A stretch of 31,545 bases of DNA, taken from Caryophanales bacterium UBA3210. Lineage in GTDB: Bacteria; Bacillota_I; Bacilli_A; RFN20; CAG-449. The DNA lies in contig DEWM01000046.1 in NCBI GenBank assembly GCA_002363635.1, positions 1 through 31,545 of the forward strand, written 5' to 3'. How positions within the stretch are numbered: the stretch's first letter is position 1; every line of letters starts with the position of its first letter. The notes under the pieces were generated by a model that had not been told where the DNA came from, ran no database searches, and saw nothing but the letters and a program-made list of their open reading frames with translations. The translations under genes were made by a program, and so were the position numbers. This document shows positions 16,325-23,523 of the stretch, one piece after another.

Positions 16325-16359
16325 GAGAAAAAGAAAAATCCCATCAACATGATGAGATT
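16325..16359 (-). terminator. SAM-controlled transcription terminator
   Basis: On the minus strand AATCTCATC (16351-16359) pairs with GATGGGATT (16337-16345, one G-U pair), then a long T-rich tract (complement of 16325-16336). The 5' arm can instead pair with the 3' strand of aptamer helix P1, forming an antiterminator (16349-16358 with 16378-16387). It lies between the aptamer and the FGase-family start. Confidence 0.88.
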
Positions 16360-16377
16360 TAATAGCAATTATTAATT

Positions 16378-16463
16378 ATCCCATCATTCAAGCTTTAGCA
16401 CCTTGCATACTGCAGGTTGCTGAAGAGTCATAGAGCTTGTCTCTCATCTTCTCTTTATGGTGG
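16378..16463 (-). promoter_or_regulatory. SAM-I (S-box) riboswitch aptamer, apparently lacking P4
   Basis: Read on the minus strand, the leader aligns with the S-box core without gaps from AAGAG to GCAACC. P1: CCACCAU/AUGAUGG (16457-16463, 16381-16387; one C-A mismatch). P2a: GAAGA/UCUUC (16447-16451, 16422-16426). K-turn with UGA opposite UAUGA. P2b: GAG/CUC. P3: ACCU-GCA/UGC-A-AGGU closing a 3-nt loop, flanked by the invariant CAGCAACC and GGUGCUAA. Only 7 nt separate GGUGCUAA from P1, too few for P4. Loop 2 CAAGC (16435-16439) can pair with J3/4 GCUUG (16389-16393), a 5-bp pseudoknot. Control would be transcription termination when SAM is bound. Confidence 0.88.
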
Positions 16464-16467
16464 TTTC

Positions 16468-16495
16468 ATTATAATCGTTTTTATTATTTATTCAA
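16468..16495 (-). promoter_or_regulatory. Promoter of S-box leader
   Basis: Minus-strand TTGAAT (complement of 16490-16495), 16 nt, perfect TATAAT (complement of 16468-16473). The predicted start at about 16461 coincides with the first bases of aptamer helix P1. The remaining stretch up to the Sel1 gene (16500-16679) is AT-rich with no feature I can support beyond a CTCCTA/TAGGAG pair around a long loop (16618-16662). Confidence 0.65.
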
Positions 16496-16679
16496 TATCA
16501 CAGAAAACTAAACAAACAATTAAGTTTCTTATTTAGCTTAATAAATATCTAGTCGAGAAATAAACTCATAGATTTAGTTCATTAATGATTATGTTTTTAA
16601 AAGGAACATATTTTTTCTCCTATTTTTTTAAATTTTAGGAAAATAATCAATAAATTAGGAGTTTAATTATTAAAGTAAT

Positions 16680-17678
16680 TTATTTTCTCTTTAATTTTTC
16701 TAAGATACTTTGAGCTTCATCATCCCCATGATCACGAGCGTATTCTAAATAATACATAGCGTCATTTTCATCTTCATCAAGGATTAATTCACCATAGCAT
16801 CTAGAAGCATAAGCGTTCCCAAGATCTGCTGCTTCACGATACCACTGTTTAGCAGCTTCTTTATTTTCTTCTTTACCAGTACCTTGGTAATAGAAATCTG
16901 CTAAATAAACCATAGCTTCAATATCGCCTTTAAAAGCTGCTTCTTGCATAAATTTAAATGCATTAATAGGGTCTTCTCCAACTTTTAATAATGCATATTC
17001 TTTTTGCGCAATCATATCGCCTTCTAATGCTGCTTCTTTTAATAATTCTAAATATTTATCTTCACTCGGAGATATACCAATGCCGTTTTTATAAAACTGT
17101 GCTAAATCATATTTAGCATCAATATTACCTTTATTAGCGGCAAAGAACATATATTTAAAAGCTTCTTCTGGGCGAATATCATAAACTAAATTAGCGTAGT
17201 TTCTGGAGCCATTATCATCGCCTAAATCTGCAGCCTTTTTAGTCCATTCTATAGCTTTATCTTTATTAACATTAGTACCCATACCATGTTTATAATAAAG
17301 ACCTAAATCATTCATCGCATCGCGGTTTTTCTGGTTTGCTGCCATAATCATATATCTATATGCTAATTTAGGATCACTATCTTCAACTGCTAAAGCATAA
17401 TTTCTTTGACCATTAGCGTCTCCATATTCTGCAGCCTTCTTAAAATAAGACACACCCATATCTCTATCTTCAATGCATCCTACACCAGTTGCATAATATA
17501 CACCAAGGTCATTCATCGCACGAGGATCTTCAAGTTCTGCTGCCATCTTCATATATCTAAAAGCAACTTGAGGTTCATCATTAACAATAAGCATTGCATA
17601 ATCATGCATTGCTCTTTCATCACCTTCATCTGCTTTTTCTTTTAATCTATCTAATTCTTCAAGCATCTTTTCGTCCAT
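16680..17678 (-). CDS. Sel1-like (SLR) tetratricopeptide repeat protein
   Basis: A 332-residue cytoplasmic protein built of about eight Sel1-type helical repeats of 32-38 residues. Recurrent forms are MNDLGVYYATGVG, YFKKAAEYGDANGQRNYA, AMNDLGLYYKHGMGT, KAADLGDDNGSRNYA, YDLAQFYKNGIG and YLADFYYQGTGK. Repeats alternate between a canonical 36-residue type and a shorter type with Y-M-x-x-A-A (FRYMKMAAE, YRYMIMAAN, FKYMFFAAN, FKFMQEAAF), so the protein looks like tandem two-repeat units. No signal peptide is present. SLR proteins are scaffolds for protein contacts, and no partner is evident. AGGAGG lies 6 nt before the ATG at 17678. Confidence 0.9.
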   Translation of the reverse strand: MDEKMLEELDRLKEKADEGDERAMHDYAMLIVNDEPQVAFRYMKMAAELEDPRAMNDLGVYYATGVGCIEDRDMGVSYFKKAAEYGDANGQRNYALAVEDSDPKLAYRYMIMAANQKNRDAMNDLGLYYKHGMGTNVNKDKAIEWTKKAADLGDDNGSRNYANLVYDIRPEEAFKYMFFAANKGNIDAKYDLAQFYKNGIGISPSEDKYLELLKEAALEGDMIAQKEYALLKVGEDPINAFKFMQEAAFKGDIEAMVYLADFYYQGTGKEENKEAAKQWYREAADLGNAYASRCYGELILDEDENDAMYYLEYARDHGDDEAQSILEKLKRK

Positions 17679-17785
17679 AATTTACCTCCTATATGTATTT
17701 ATCTTATTAAATTATATAACAACGTGAATACCTAATTCTATGATAAATAAAGACACTATTATCATCTATAGAATTAACAAAGCTT

Positions 17786-17813
17786 AATAAAAAAAGTACC
17801 ATTAAGGTACTTT
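17786..17813 (-). terminator. Terminator of tRNA-His
   Basis: AAAGTACC/GGTACTTT (17793-17800, 17806-17813), 5-nt loop, then a minus-strand T-tract (complement of 17787-17793). Confidence 0.88.
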
Positions 17814-17824
17814 AATAATCTATA

Positions 17825-17901
17825 TGGGGCGGATAATCAGAATCGAACTGACGCGTGTCTGGTTCACAGCCAGATGTGTTAACCACTTCACCATATCCGC
17901 C
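17825..17901 (-). tRNA. tRNA-His(GTG)
   Basis: A 77-nt cloverleaf on the minus strand. The anticodon arm TCTGG-CTGTGAA-CCAGA gives GTG. The gene encodes the extra G-1 (complement of 17901) opposite discriminator C73, the histidine identity pair, and the CCA end. Acceptor GCGGATA pairs with TATCCGC. A single-gene unit. Confidence 0.95.
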
Positions 17902-18003
17902 ATCGCAAGATATATAATATGTGAACTTTAATCTTTTGTAAAGCAAAAAATGAATAATTTTTGATTTACTTACTTATTCTTTTCTACTAAAATATATTTT
18001 CGG

Positions 18004-18032
18004 TTGTTAAAATATCTTTTAAGATATAAAAT
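18004..18032 (+). promoter_or_regulatory. Promoter of RNase J-like gene with spacer palindrome
   Basis: TTGTTA (18004-18009), 17 nt, TAAAAT (18027-18032). The perfect palindrome TATCTTTTAAGATA (18013-18026) fills the spacer and could be an operator, though in AT-rich DNA this may be chance. Confidence 0.4.
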
Positions 18033-18066
18033 AAACTTAGATTAATAGAAAAGGTGGTCATAATAT

Positions 18067-19743
18067 ATGTCAAAAATTAAAGTTTTTGCTTTGGGCGGTT
18101 TAGACGAAGCAGATAAGAATATGTATGTCGTTCAAATTAATGAAGATCTATTAATCCTTGATTGTGGTTGCGGATATCCATCCAAACCAATTCCAGGTGT
18201 AGACTTTGTTGTTTGTAACTACGATTGGTTAAAAGAAAGAAAATCACACATCAAAGGTTATATTTTAACTCATGCTCACGATGATAGAATTTTAGGTATG
18301 CCTTACATCTATGCAGAATGTCCTGCACCAGTATATACTCACAAGTTCACTGCAAAGGTCCTTGATTTCTATACTAAACAGATGGGTATGAATACAAAAT
18401 ACAATTTCGTATATGTAGAAAAGAATGGAATTATTAATATTGGAGGAATTGAAGTTTCAGTATTATTTACTACTCACTCAATGCCATTCTCATTTGGTGT
18501 TTCTATTCACACAGACCAAGGTCAAATCTTATATCCATCAGATTTAGTTATCGACTGGTCAATTGTTCATCCAGCATTCAAAATGGATTTCCCTTCATTA
18601 CTTGCAAATAAACTCGACAACGTTTTATTACTCATGAATGATTCTACAAACGCTGATATCAAAGGACATAACTCTCCAAACTATCGTTTTGCCCCTAAGA
18701 TTGAACCATATATTCACCATCAAAAAAGTAGAATCTATATTTCAATCTATTTCCAAAACGCTATCAACTTAGTAGAAATTCTTGAAGTCTGTCAAAAATA
18801 CAACAAAACAGTTATTTTCTCTTCAAAGAATGTAGAAAAAATTGTCTTACCAATTATCGGTGAATTCAACTTATTACCAGGCAAATTAAAAACTGAATCT
18901 ATTGATAATATCAATAGAATTAGATCACAAGATACAGTTGTCTTAATTGTTGGTAATAGATTACATATCTTTGATGAAATCATTAGAATTGCAAACGGAC
19001 AAATTGAAAATAAAGCAATCACTTTTGATCCACAAGATTTATTTATCTTTGCATGCCCTGCATTCTTTAATAACGACATTATTAGAACAAAAGCAGTCGA
19101 CGAAATTTATCGTACAGGTATGCAAGTAGTTCAATATTCAGTAAAAGAAGTTTATACTCCACATGCTTGTGAAGAAGATATCAAAGGTATGCTTTCAGTC
19201 TTCTGTCCAAAATACTATATGCCTGTCACAGGTTACTACAAGAGCTTACTTGCTAATGCGATGATTGCAATTGGTAGACCTCAATTTAACTACTCTAACG
19301 TCTTCGTTTTAGATAATGGTATGGTCCTTGAAATTGAAGGTGGCAAAGCCAAAGTCTCTTCAACAGAAAAAGTACCTTGCTCAAACATCTTAATCGATGG
19401 TATTGACGTAGGTAACATCGGAAATAACGTTATTGAAGAACGTGGCAATCTTGCAAATGATGGTGTTGTTGTCATGGGTGTAACTGTTTCAAGTAAAGCA
19501 AAACAAGTTATCGGTAGACCAGACGTACAAATGAGAGGCTTCGTCTTCTTAAAAGAATCAGAAAAGATTCTTCACGAAATTACAAATATCTTCAATGATC
19601 AAGTTAATGTTTATTTAACAGGTTTTTATAATGACCCTGCAATTATCGAAGAAAAAATTGTTGAAAGAGTCATGCGTTATATCCGTAAAGAAACAGGCAA
19701 AAACCCAATTATTATTCCTAAAATCATTGATCTTGACAAATAA
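18067..19743 (+). CDS. RNase J-family protein with degenerate metal site (J2-like)
   Basis: A 558-residue protein with RNase J architecture: metallo-beta-lactamase domain, inserted beta-CASP domain (about 205-355) and C-terminal domain with a final helical segment. RNase J enzymes are 5'-3' exo/endonucleases of mRNA decay. The usual THxHxDH motif is T-H69-A-H71-D-D73-R74, so the last histidine is arginine. H137 (TTHSMP) and D159 are kept. H366 in TPHACEED is kept, but the P-V-H-G-E motif is P-V-T388-G-Y390. Loss of two metal ligands suggests weak or absent catalysis and a role as partner of a catalytic RNase J, as proposed for J2 in J1/J2 pairs. The terminator encloses the stop codon. Start has AGGTGG upstream. 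Confidence 0.88.
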   Translation: MSKIKVFALGGLDEADKNMYVVQINEDLLILDCGCGYPSKPIPGVDFVVCNYDWLKERKSHIKGYILTHAHDDRILGMPYIYAECPAPVYTHKFTAKVLDFYTKQMGMNTKYNFVYVEKNGIINIGGIEVSVLFTTHSMPFSFGVSIHTDQGQILYPSDLVIDWSIVHPAFKMDFPSLLANKLDNVLLLMNDSTNADIKGHNSPNYRFAPKIEPYIHHQKSRIYISIYFQNAINLVEILEVCQKYNKTVIFSSKNVEKIVLPIIGEFNLLPGKLKTESIDNINRIRSQDTVVLIVGNRLHIFDEIIRIANGQIENKAITFDPQDLFIFACPAFFNNDIIRTKAVDEIYRTGMQVVQYSVKEVYTPHACEEDIKGMLSVFCPKYYMPVTGYYKSLLANAMIAIGRPQFNYSNVFVLDNGMVLEIEGGKAKVSSTEKVPCSNILIDGIDVGNIGNNVIEERGNLANDGVVVMGVTVSSKAKQVIGRPDVQMRGFVFLKESEKILHEITNIFNDQVNVYLTGFYNDPAIIEEKIVERVMRYIRKETGKNPIIIPKIIDLDK

Positions 19744-19767
19744 GCGTTCCCTTTGGAGCGCTTTTAT
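19742..19767 (+). terminator. Terminator of RNase J-like gene
   Basis: A 9-bp stem (19742-19750 with 19755-19763, one T-G pair) around CTTT, followed by a T-tract; it includes the TAA stop. Confidence 0.87.
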
Positions 19768-19842
19768 TAATTTTTTTAATTATTTTTGTTTTTTTATAAA
19801 AACAATAGAGTTATACTAAAAAACGTTGCTTGGAGGTAACCT

Positions 19843-21675
19843 ATGAAAGAAATTAGAAATGTTGCTATCATCGCTCACGTCGACCATGGAAAAACTACAT
19901 TAGTTAACCAATTACTCGTCGACTCAGGTACATTTAGAGAAAATGAACAAATCCAAGATCGTATGATGGACTCAAATGATATCGAAAGAGAAAGAGGTAT
20001 CACAATTTTAGCAAAAACTACTGCTATCAACTACAAAGGTGCAAGAATTAACATTCTCGATACACCGGGTCACGCTGACTTCGGTGGTGAAGTTGAAAGA
20101 ATTATGCACATGGTTGATGGTGTTTTACTTGTCGTTGATGCATTTGAAGGTACAATGCCTCAGACAAGATTCGTATTAAAGAAAGCTCTTGAAGCAGGTG
20201 TTAAGCCAATTGTTATCGTTAACAAGGTTGATAGACCACACGCAGATCCAAAAAGAGCACTCGATGAAGTTCTCGACTTATTTATCGAACTCGGTGCACC
20301 AGATGAATTCTTAGATTTCAAAGCAGTATTCGTCTCAGCATTAAAAGGTACTTCATCTTATGATCCAGATATCGAAACACAAAAACCAGGTATGGATCCA
20401 GTATTTGAAACAATTATGTCAGAAATTCCTGCACCAGATACTGACAGTGAATCACCATTACAGTTCCAACCAGCTTTACTTGACTACAATGATTTCGTCG
20501 GAAAGATTGGTATTGGTAGAATTGCAAAAGGTAAGATTCATGTTAACGACATGGTCACATGCTGCAGATTAGATGGAACTACTAAAAACTTCAGAATCCA
20601 AAAATTATATGGTTTCTTAGGTTTAAAGAGACTTGAAATTGAAGAAGCAGATGCAGGCGATATCGTCGGTATTGCAGGTATCCCAGATTTAATGGTCGGT
20701 GAAACAATTTGTAATATGGGTCGTGAAGACCGTTTACCAATCTTAAGAATTGATGAACCAACATTACAGATGACATTCGGTACTAACTCTTCACCACTTT
20801 CAGGTAGAGATGGTAAATTCTTAACAGCAAGACAAATTGAAGAAAGATTATTCAAAGAAACACAAAGAGACGTTTCATTAAAAGTTGAAAGAGTCCCTAA
20901 CTCAGAAACATGGATTGTTTCAGGTAGAGGTGAATTACACTTATCTATCTTAATTGAAACAATGAGACGTGAAGGTTTCGAACTTGAAGTATCAAAACCA
21001 AAAGTTATCGTTAAAGAAATTGATGGAGTCAAATGTGAACCATTCGAAGATGTTCAAATTGACTTACCAGAAGAATTTGTCGGTAGTATTATGGAATCAC
21101 TCGGTTCAAGAGGCGGAGAACTTATCCATATGACATATGATGAAGCAAACGTTAGATTACAGTACGTTATCCCATCAAGAGGCTTACTTGGCTTTGTCTC
21201 TAACTTCATGACATTAACTAAGGGTTATGGTATGATCAACCATACATTCAAAGAATTTAGACCAATTGTTAAATCACAAATCGGTGAAAGAGCAATCGGT
21301 GTTCTTGTTTCTTCTGACTCAGGACAAGCTACTCCATACGCTATCCAACACGTTGAAGATAGAGGTACATTATTCATTGAACCAGGTGTAGATATCTACG
21401 AAGGTATGATTATCGGTGAAAACAAATACGATATGGACTTAGTAGTAACTCCTGTTAAAGCAAAGAACTTAACAAATATGCGTTCAGCAGGTAAAGATAA
21501 TACTGTTGTCTTAAAAGCACCTAGAAAGATGACTCTTGAAAAATGCTTAGACTACATCAATACAGATGAACTTGTTGAAATTACACCAAACGTTATCCGT
21601 ATGAGAAAGAAGATCTTAGATACTGCAGAACGTAAGAAATACGAAGCAAAACAAAGATCAGAAGCTAATCAATAA
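19843..21675 (+). CDS. typA: Translational GTPase TypA/BipA
   Basis: A 610-residue ribosome-binding GTPase of the elongation-factor family, involved in ribosome assembly and stress adaptation. G1 AHVDHGKTT (11-19), the switch segment RERGIT, G3 DTPGHADF (73-80), G4 NKVD (127-130) and SALKG mark the GTPase domain. Domain 2, the EF-G-like domains III/V, and the family-specific C-terminal domain (VTPVKAKNLTNMRSAGKD near the end) follow in standard order and length. GGAGG lies 6 nt upstream of the ATG; TATACT at 19812-19817 is a plausible -10. It is terminated by a hairpin shared with the convergent flavoprotein gene. Confidence 0.97.
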   Translation: MKEIRNVAIIAHVDHGKTTLVNQLLVDSGTFRENEQIQDRMMDSNDIERERGITILAKTTAINYKGARINILDTPGHADFGGEVERIMHMVDGVLLVVDAFEGTMPQTRFVLKKALEAGVKPIVIVNKVDRPHADPKRALDEVLDLFIELGAPDEFLDFKAVFVSALKGTSSYDPDIETQKPGMDPVFETIMSEIPAPDTDSESPLQFQPALLDYNDFVGKIGIGRIAKGKIHVNDMVTCCRLDGTTKNFRIQKLYGFLGLKRLEIEEADAGDIVGIAGIPDLMVGETICNMGREDRLPILRIDEPTLQMTFGTNSSPLSGRDGKFLTARQIEERLFKETQRDVSLKVERVPNSETWIVSGRGELHLSILIETMRREGFELEVSKPKVIVKEIDGVKCEPFEDVQIDLPEEFVGSIMESLGSRGGELIHMTYDEANVRLQYVIPSRGLLGFVSNFMTLTKGYGMINHTFKEFRPIVKSQIGERAIGVLVSSDSGQATPYAIQHVEDRGTLFIEPGVDIYEGMIIGENKYDMDLVVTPVKAKNLTNMRSAGKDNTVVLKAPRKMTLEKCLDYINTDELVEITPNVIRMRKKILDTAERKKYEAKQRSEANQ

Positions 21676-21682
21676 TAAAATA

Positions 21683-21714
21683 AAACCAGTTAGTTCCAAA
21701 CTACTGGTTTTTTT
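21683..21714. terminator. Bidirectional terminator between typA and flavoprotein gene
   Basis: AAACCAG/CTGGTTT outer stem (21683-21689, 21704-21710), extended by TAGTT/AACTA past a one-base bulge, tight CCA loop. A T-run follows on the plus strand, and an A-rich left flank gives a T-rich tail on the minus strand. Confidence 0.88.
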
Positions 21715-21715
21715 G

Positions 21716-22819
21716 TTACTTAATGTTTTTACCGATGTAGTAACCAGAGCACATTGCAAAGGCGATATTATAACCTCCGCATTCTCCGTCTACATCAATT
21801 TCTTCTCCACCGACATAGATACGTGGATTTCTTCTTAATGATAAATCTTTATTAATATCTTGTAAGCTAATGCCTCCAGATGTTACCTGAGAATTTTCAA
21901 AATCATAGATACCTTTAATATTGAATCTTAAATCAGTTAACATCTCTACTTGGTATGAAGACTCCTCAATGTAAGAAGCAAGTTGATCTAATAAGATTGC
22001 ATGTAAATTAGTTTTCTTTTTAACAAGTTCATTAACTTGTTCTTTAGAACAATTTGGTAATAGATTTAAGCTAATTTGATAATCTTTATAATCTTTTAAA
22101 TGAAGTCTAGATAAATATGAAGTCATATTAAAGATGACTATGCCAGATAAACCGGAATTCTTAAATAAGACTTCTCCTTTTTCTCTTTTCACAATTCTAC
22201 CTTTGCATAATAAAGATACTTCACATTTTACTCTTCTATTTTCAAGACCCCTAGGGAATGATGAAGTAGAAAGAGGTGCTAAAGAAGGAGTTAATTCAGT
22301 TAATTTAACAGGTAAAGAACCCATTAATTTTTCATAACATAAACGGTCATTATAAGAAGAAATACCTCCTATACCTAGTACTAGGCGGTCAAATTGCTCT
22401 CCATAGATACTAATTAATTTACCTTCAAATTCAATATTTGTAATTTCTTTTTCTAAACGAACTTCAACTTTATATTTTTCTAATAATATTTTAAAGACAT
22501 TTAATAAAGTAACAGAAGTTTCACTTAGAGGATAACATCTACCTTCACTATCCGCGTAATGCATAAAGCCAGTTTCTTCAAGTAATTTAAAAACATCTGC
22601 ATTGCAATCTAAAATATCTTTAATAATGTCAGTATTATATTTATCTACTGAAACATTAACATTATTAAAATTACATCTACCATTTCCTGATACTTTAATT
22701 CTAGGCCCTATATCATTATTTTTTTCAAATAGAACTACTTCAAAGTCAGGATGAAATTTCTTAATTGCAATAGAACTAACTAGTCCCATTGGTCCTGCTC
22801 CAATAACCGCTACTTTCAT
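21716..22819 (-). CDS. HI0933/YhiN-family FAD-binding oxidoreductase
   Basis: A 367-residue flavoprotein of the HI0933-like family (BaiN/YhiN group). VIGAGPMGL (5-13) and E32 form the FAD-binding fold. KVSGNGRCNFNN (42-53) is the family hallmark, followed by GRCYPLSETSVTLL, LGIGGIS, and the closing QVTSGGISLQDIN and GECGGYNIAFAMCSGYYIG flavin segments. GAGPMG has M where A is usual. The physiological substrate is unknown for most members; annotations such as aminoacetone oxidase are transferred and not supported here. Slightly short for the family (~400). It is convergent with typA. Confidence 0.87.
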   Translation of the reverse strand: MKVAVIGAGPMGLVSSIAIKKFHPDFEVVLFEKNNDIGPRIKVSGNGRCNFNNVNVSVDKYNTDIIKDILDCNADVFKLLEETGFMHYADSEGRCYPLSETSVTLLNVFKILLEKYKVEVRLEKEITNIEFEGKLISIYGEQFDRLVLGIGGISSYNDRLCYEKLMGSLPVKLTELTPSLAPLSTSSFPRGLENRRVKCEVSLLCKGRIVKREKGEVLFKNSGLSGIVIFNMTSYLSRLHLKDYKDYQISLNLLPNCSKEQVNELVKKKTNLHAILLDQLASYIEESSYQVEMLTDLRFNIKGIYDFENSQVTSGGISLQDINKDLSLRRNPRIYVGGEEIDVDGECGGYNIAFAMCSGYYIGKNIK

Positions 22820-22908
22820 ATTTATATCACCTAAAAATATTATATCAAAATTAATCTAGACTTTCATTAATACTTATAAAAAGATACAATAGTTATAGGA
22901 GAAAAAAG

Positions 22909-23457
22909 ATGATTATTTTATTTGGACCGTCCGCTTCAGGAAAAACAGAAATTGCAAAAAGATTAATGAGTAAATACGGTTTAAAAAAAGTAGTAACATG
23001 TACTACTCGTGAACCTCGTATTGGAGAAGTTAATGATATTGATTATCATTTCTTAACTAAAGATAAATTTGATGAATTATTAAAAAACAATGAATTTGTA
23101 GAAACTGCATTCTATAACAATAACTACTATGGTTCTTTAAAGAAAGAAGTCGATGATGATAAAATCGTTGTCATTGAACCTAATGGAGTTAAAGAATATC
23201 TAAAATTAAATAACCCATCAATTGTCACTTTCTTTACTTCTTGTCCAGAAGATATTAGAAAACAAAGAATGGAAAAAAGATTAGATAAACCTGAATTAAT
23301 AATTCAAAGATTAAATAATGATAAAATTGATTTTAGAGAAGATGTCATTTCTCGTCCTGATTTTATCATAGACACATCAAAAAAGACTGTCGAAGAATTA
23401 GTAGATGAAGTCTTTACTCTCTATACTCATAAACTAAATAAAACAAAAGAAGAATAA
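22909..23457 (+). CDS. Guanylate kinase-like protein
   Basis: A 182-residue P-loop kinase: GPSASGKT (6-13), then TTREPRIGEVNDIDYHF (matching the GMP-binding T-T-R-x-P-R-x-G-E-x-x-G-x-D-Y-x-F pattern) and FVETAFYNNNYYGS. The usual D-x-D-x-Q-G segment reads IEPNG, and the lid region (RLDKPELIIQRLNNDKIDF) is shortened and lacks the normal R-x-R-x-T/S-E pattern. It is therefore either a divergent GMP kinase or a paralogue with another nucleotide substrate; a canonical gmk may lie elsewhere. AGGAG precedes the start by 7 nt; TACAAT (22885-22890) could be the -10 box. It converges with hflX across the IS-like palindrome. Confidence 0.78.
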   Translation: MIILFGPSASGKTEIAKRLMSKYGLKKVVTCTTREPRIGEVNDIDYHFLTKDKFDELLKNNEFVETAFYNNNYYGSLKKEVDDDKIVVIEPNGVKEYLKLNNPSIVTFFTSCPEDIRKQRMEKRLDKPELIIQRLNNDKIDFREDVISRPDFIIDTSKKTVEELVDEVFTLYTHKLNKTKEE

Positions 23458-23461
23458 AAAA

Positions 23462-23519
23462 GTAGTTAACCCCAAAAGTTGGACCGAGTATTAACAGAAA
23501 AACTAATGGGGTTAACTAC
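23462..23519. repeat. 58-bp IS3/IS150-like palindrome, copy 2, acting as hflX terminator
   Basis: Perfect 12-bp terminal inverted repeats GTAGTTAACCCC (23462-23473) and GGGGTTAACTAC (23508-23519). Inner AAGTT and AACT arms can extend the stem past an internal loop. The left 23 nt are identical, inverted, to 5383-5405. The left end has the form of an IS150-group terminal repeat (CCCC-AAAAGTTGGAC). It begins 4 nt past the hflX stop on the minus strand and is followed by six T residues (complement of 23456-23461), so it should terminate hflX. No transposase remains, so a MITE-like relic is the simplest reading. Confidence 0.7.
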
Positions 23520-23523
23520 AAAA

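Noticed and set aside
16300..16500. T-box leader upstream of the FGase-family gene
   Set aside because: No T-box AGGGUGGNACCGCG sequence or Stem I features; the conserved GCAACC/GGUGCUAA core fits the S-box.
16618..16662. CTCCTA/TAGGAG pair as terminator of the Sel1-repeat gene
   Set aside because: The loop would be over 30 nt and no T-tract follows on the minus strand.
20538..21032. Minus-strand frame of 164 codons inside typA
   Set aside because: The sense strand is the highly conserved TypA reading frame; the antisense frame has no start signal or recognisable domain.
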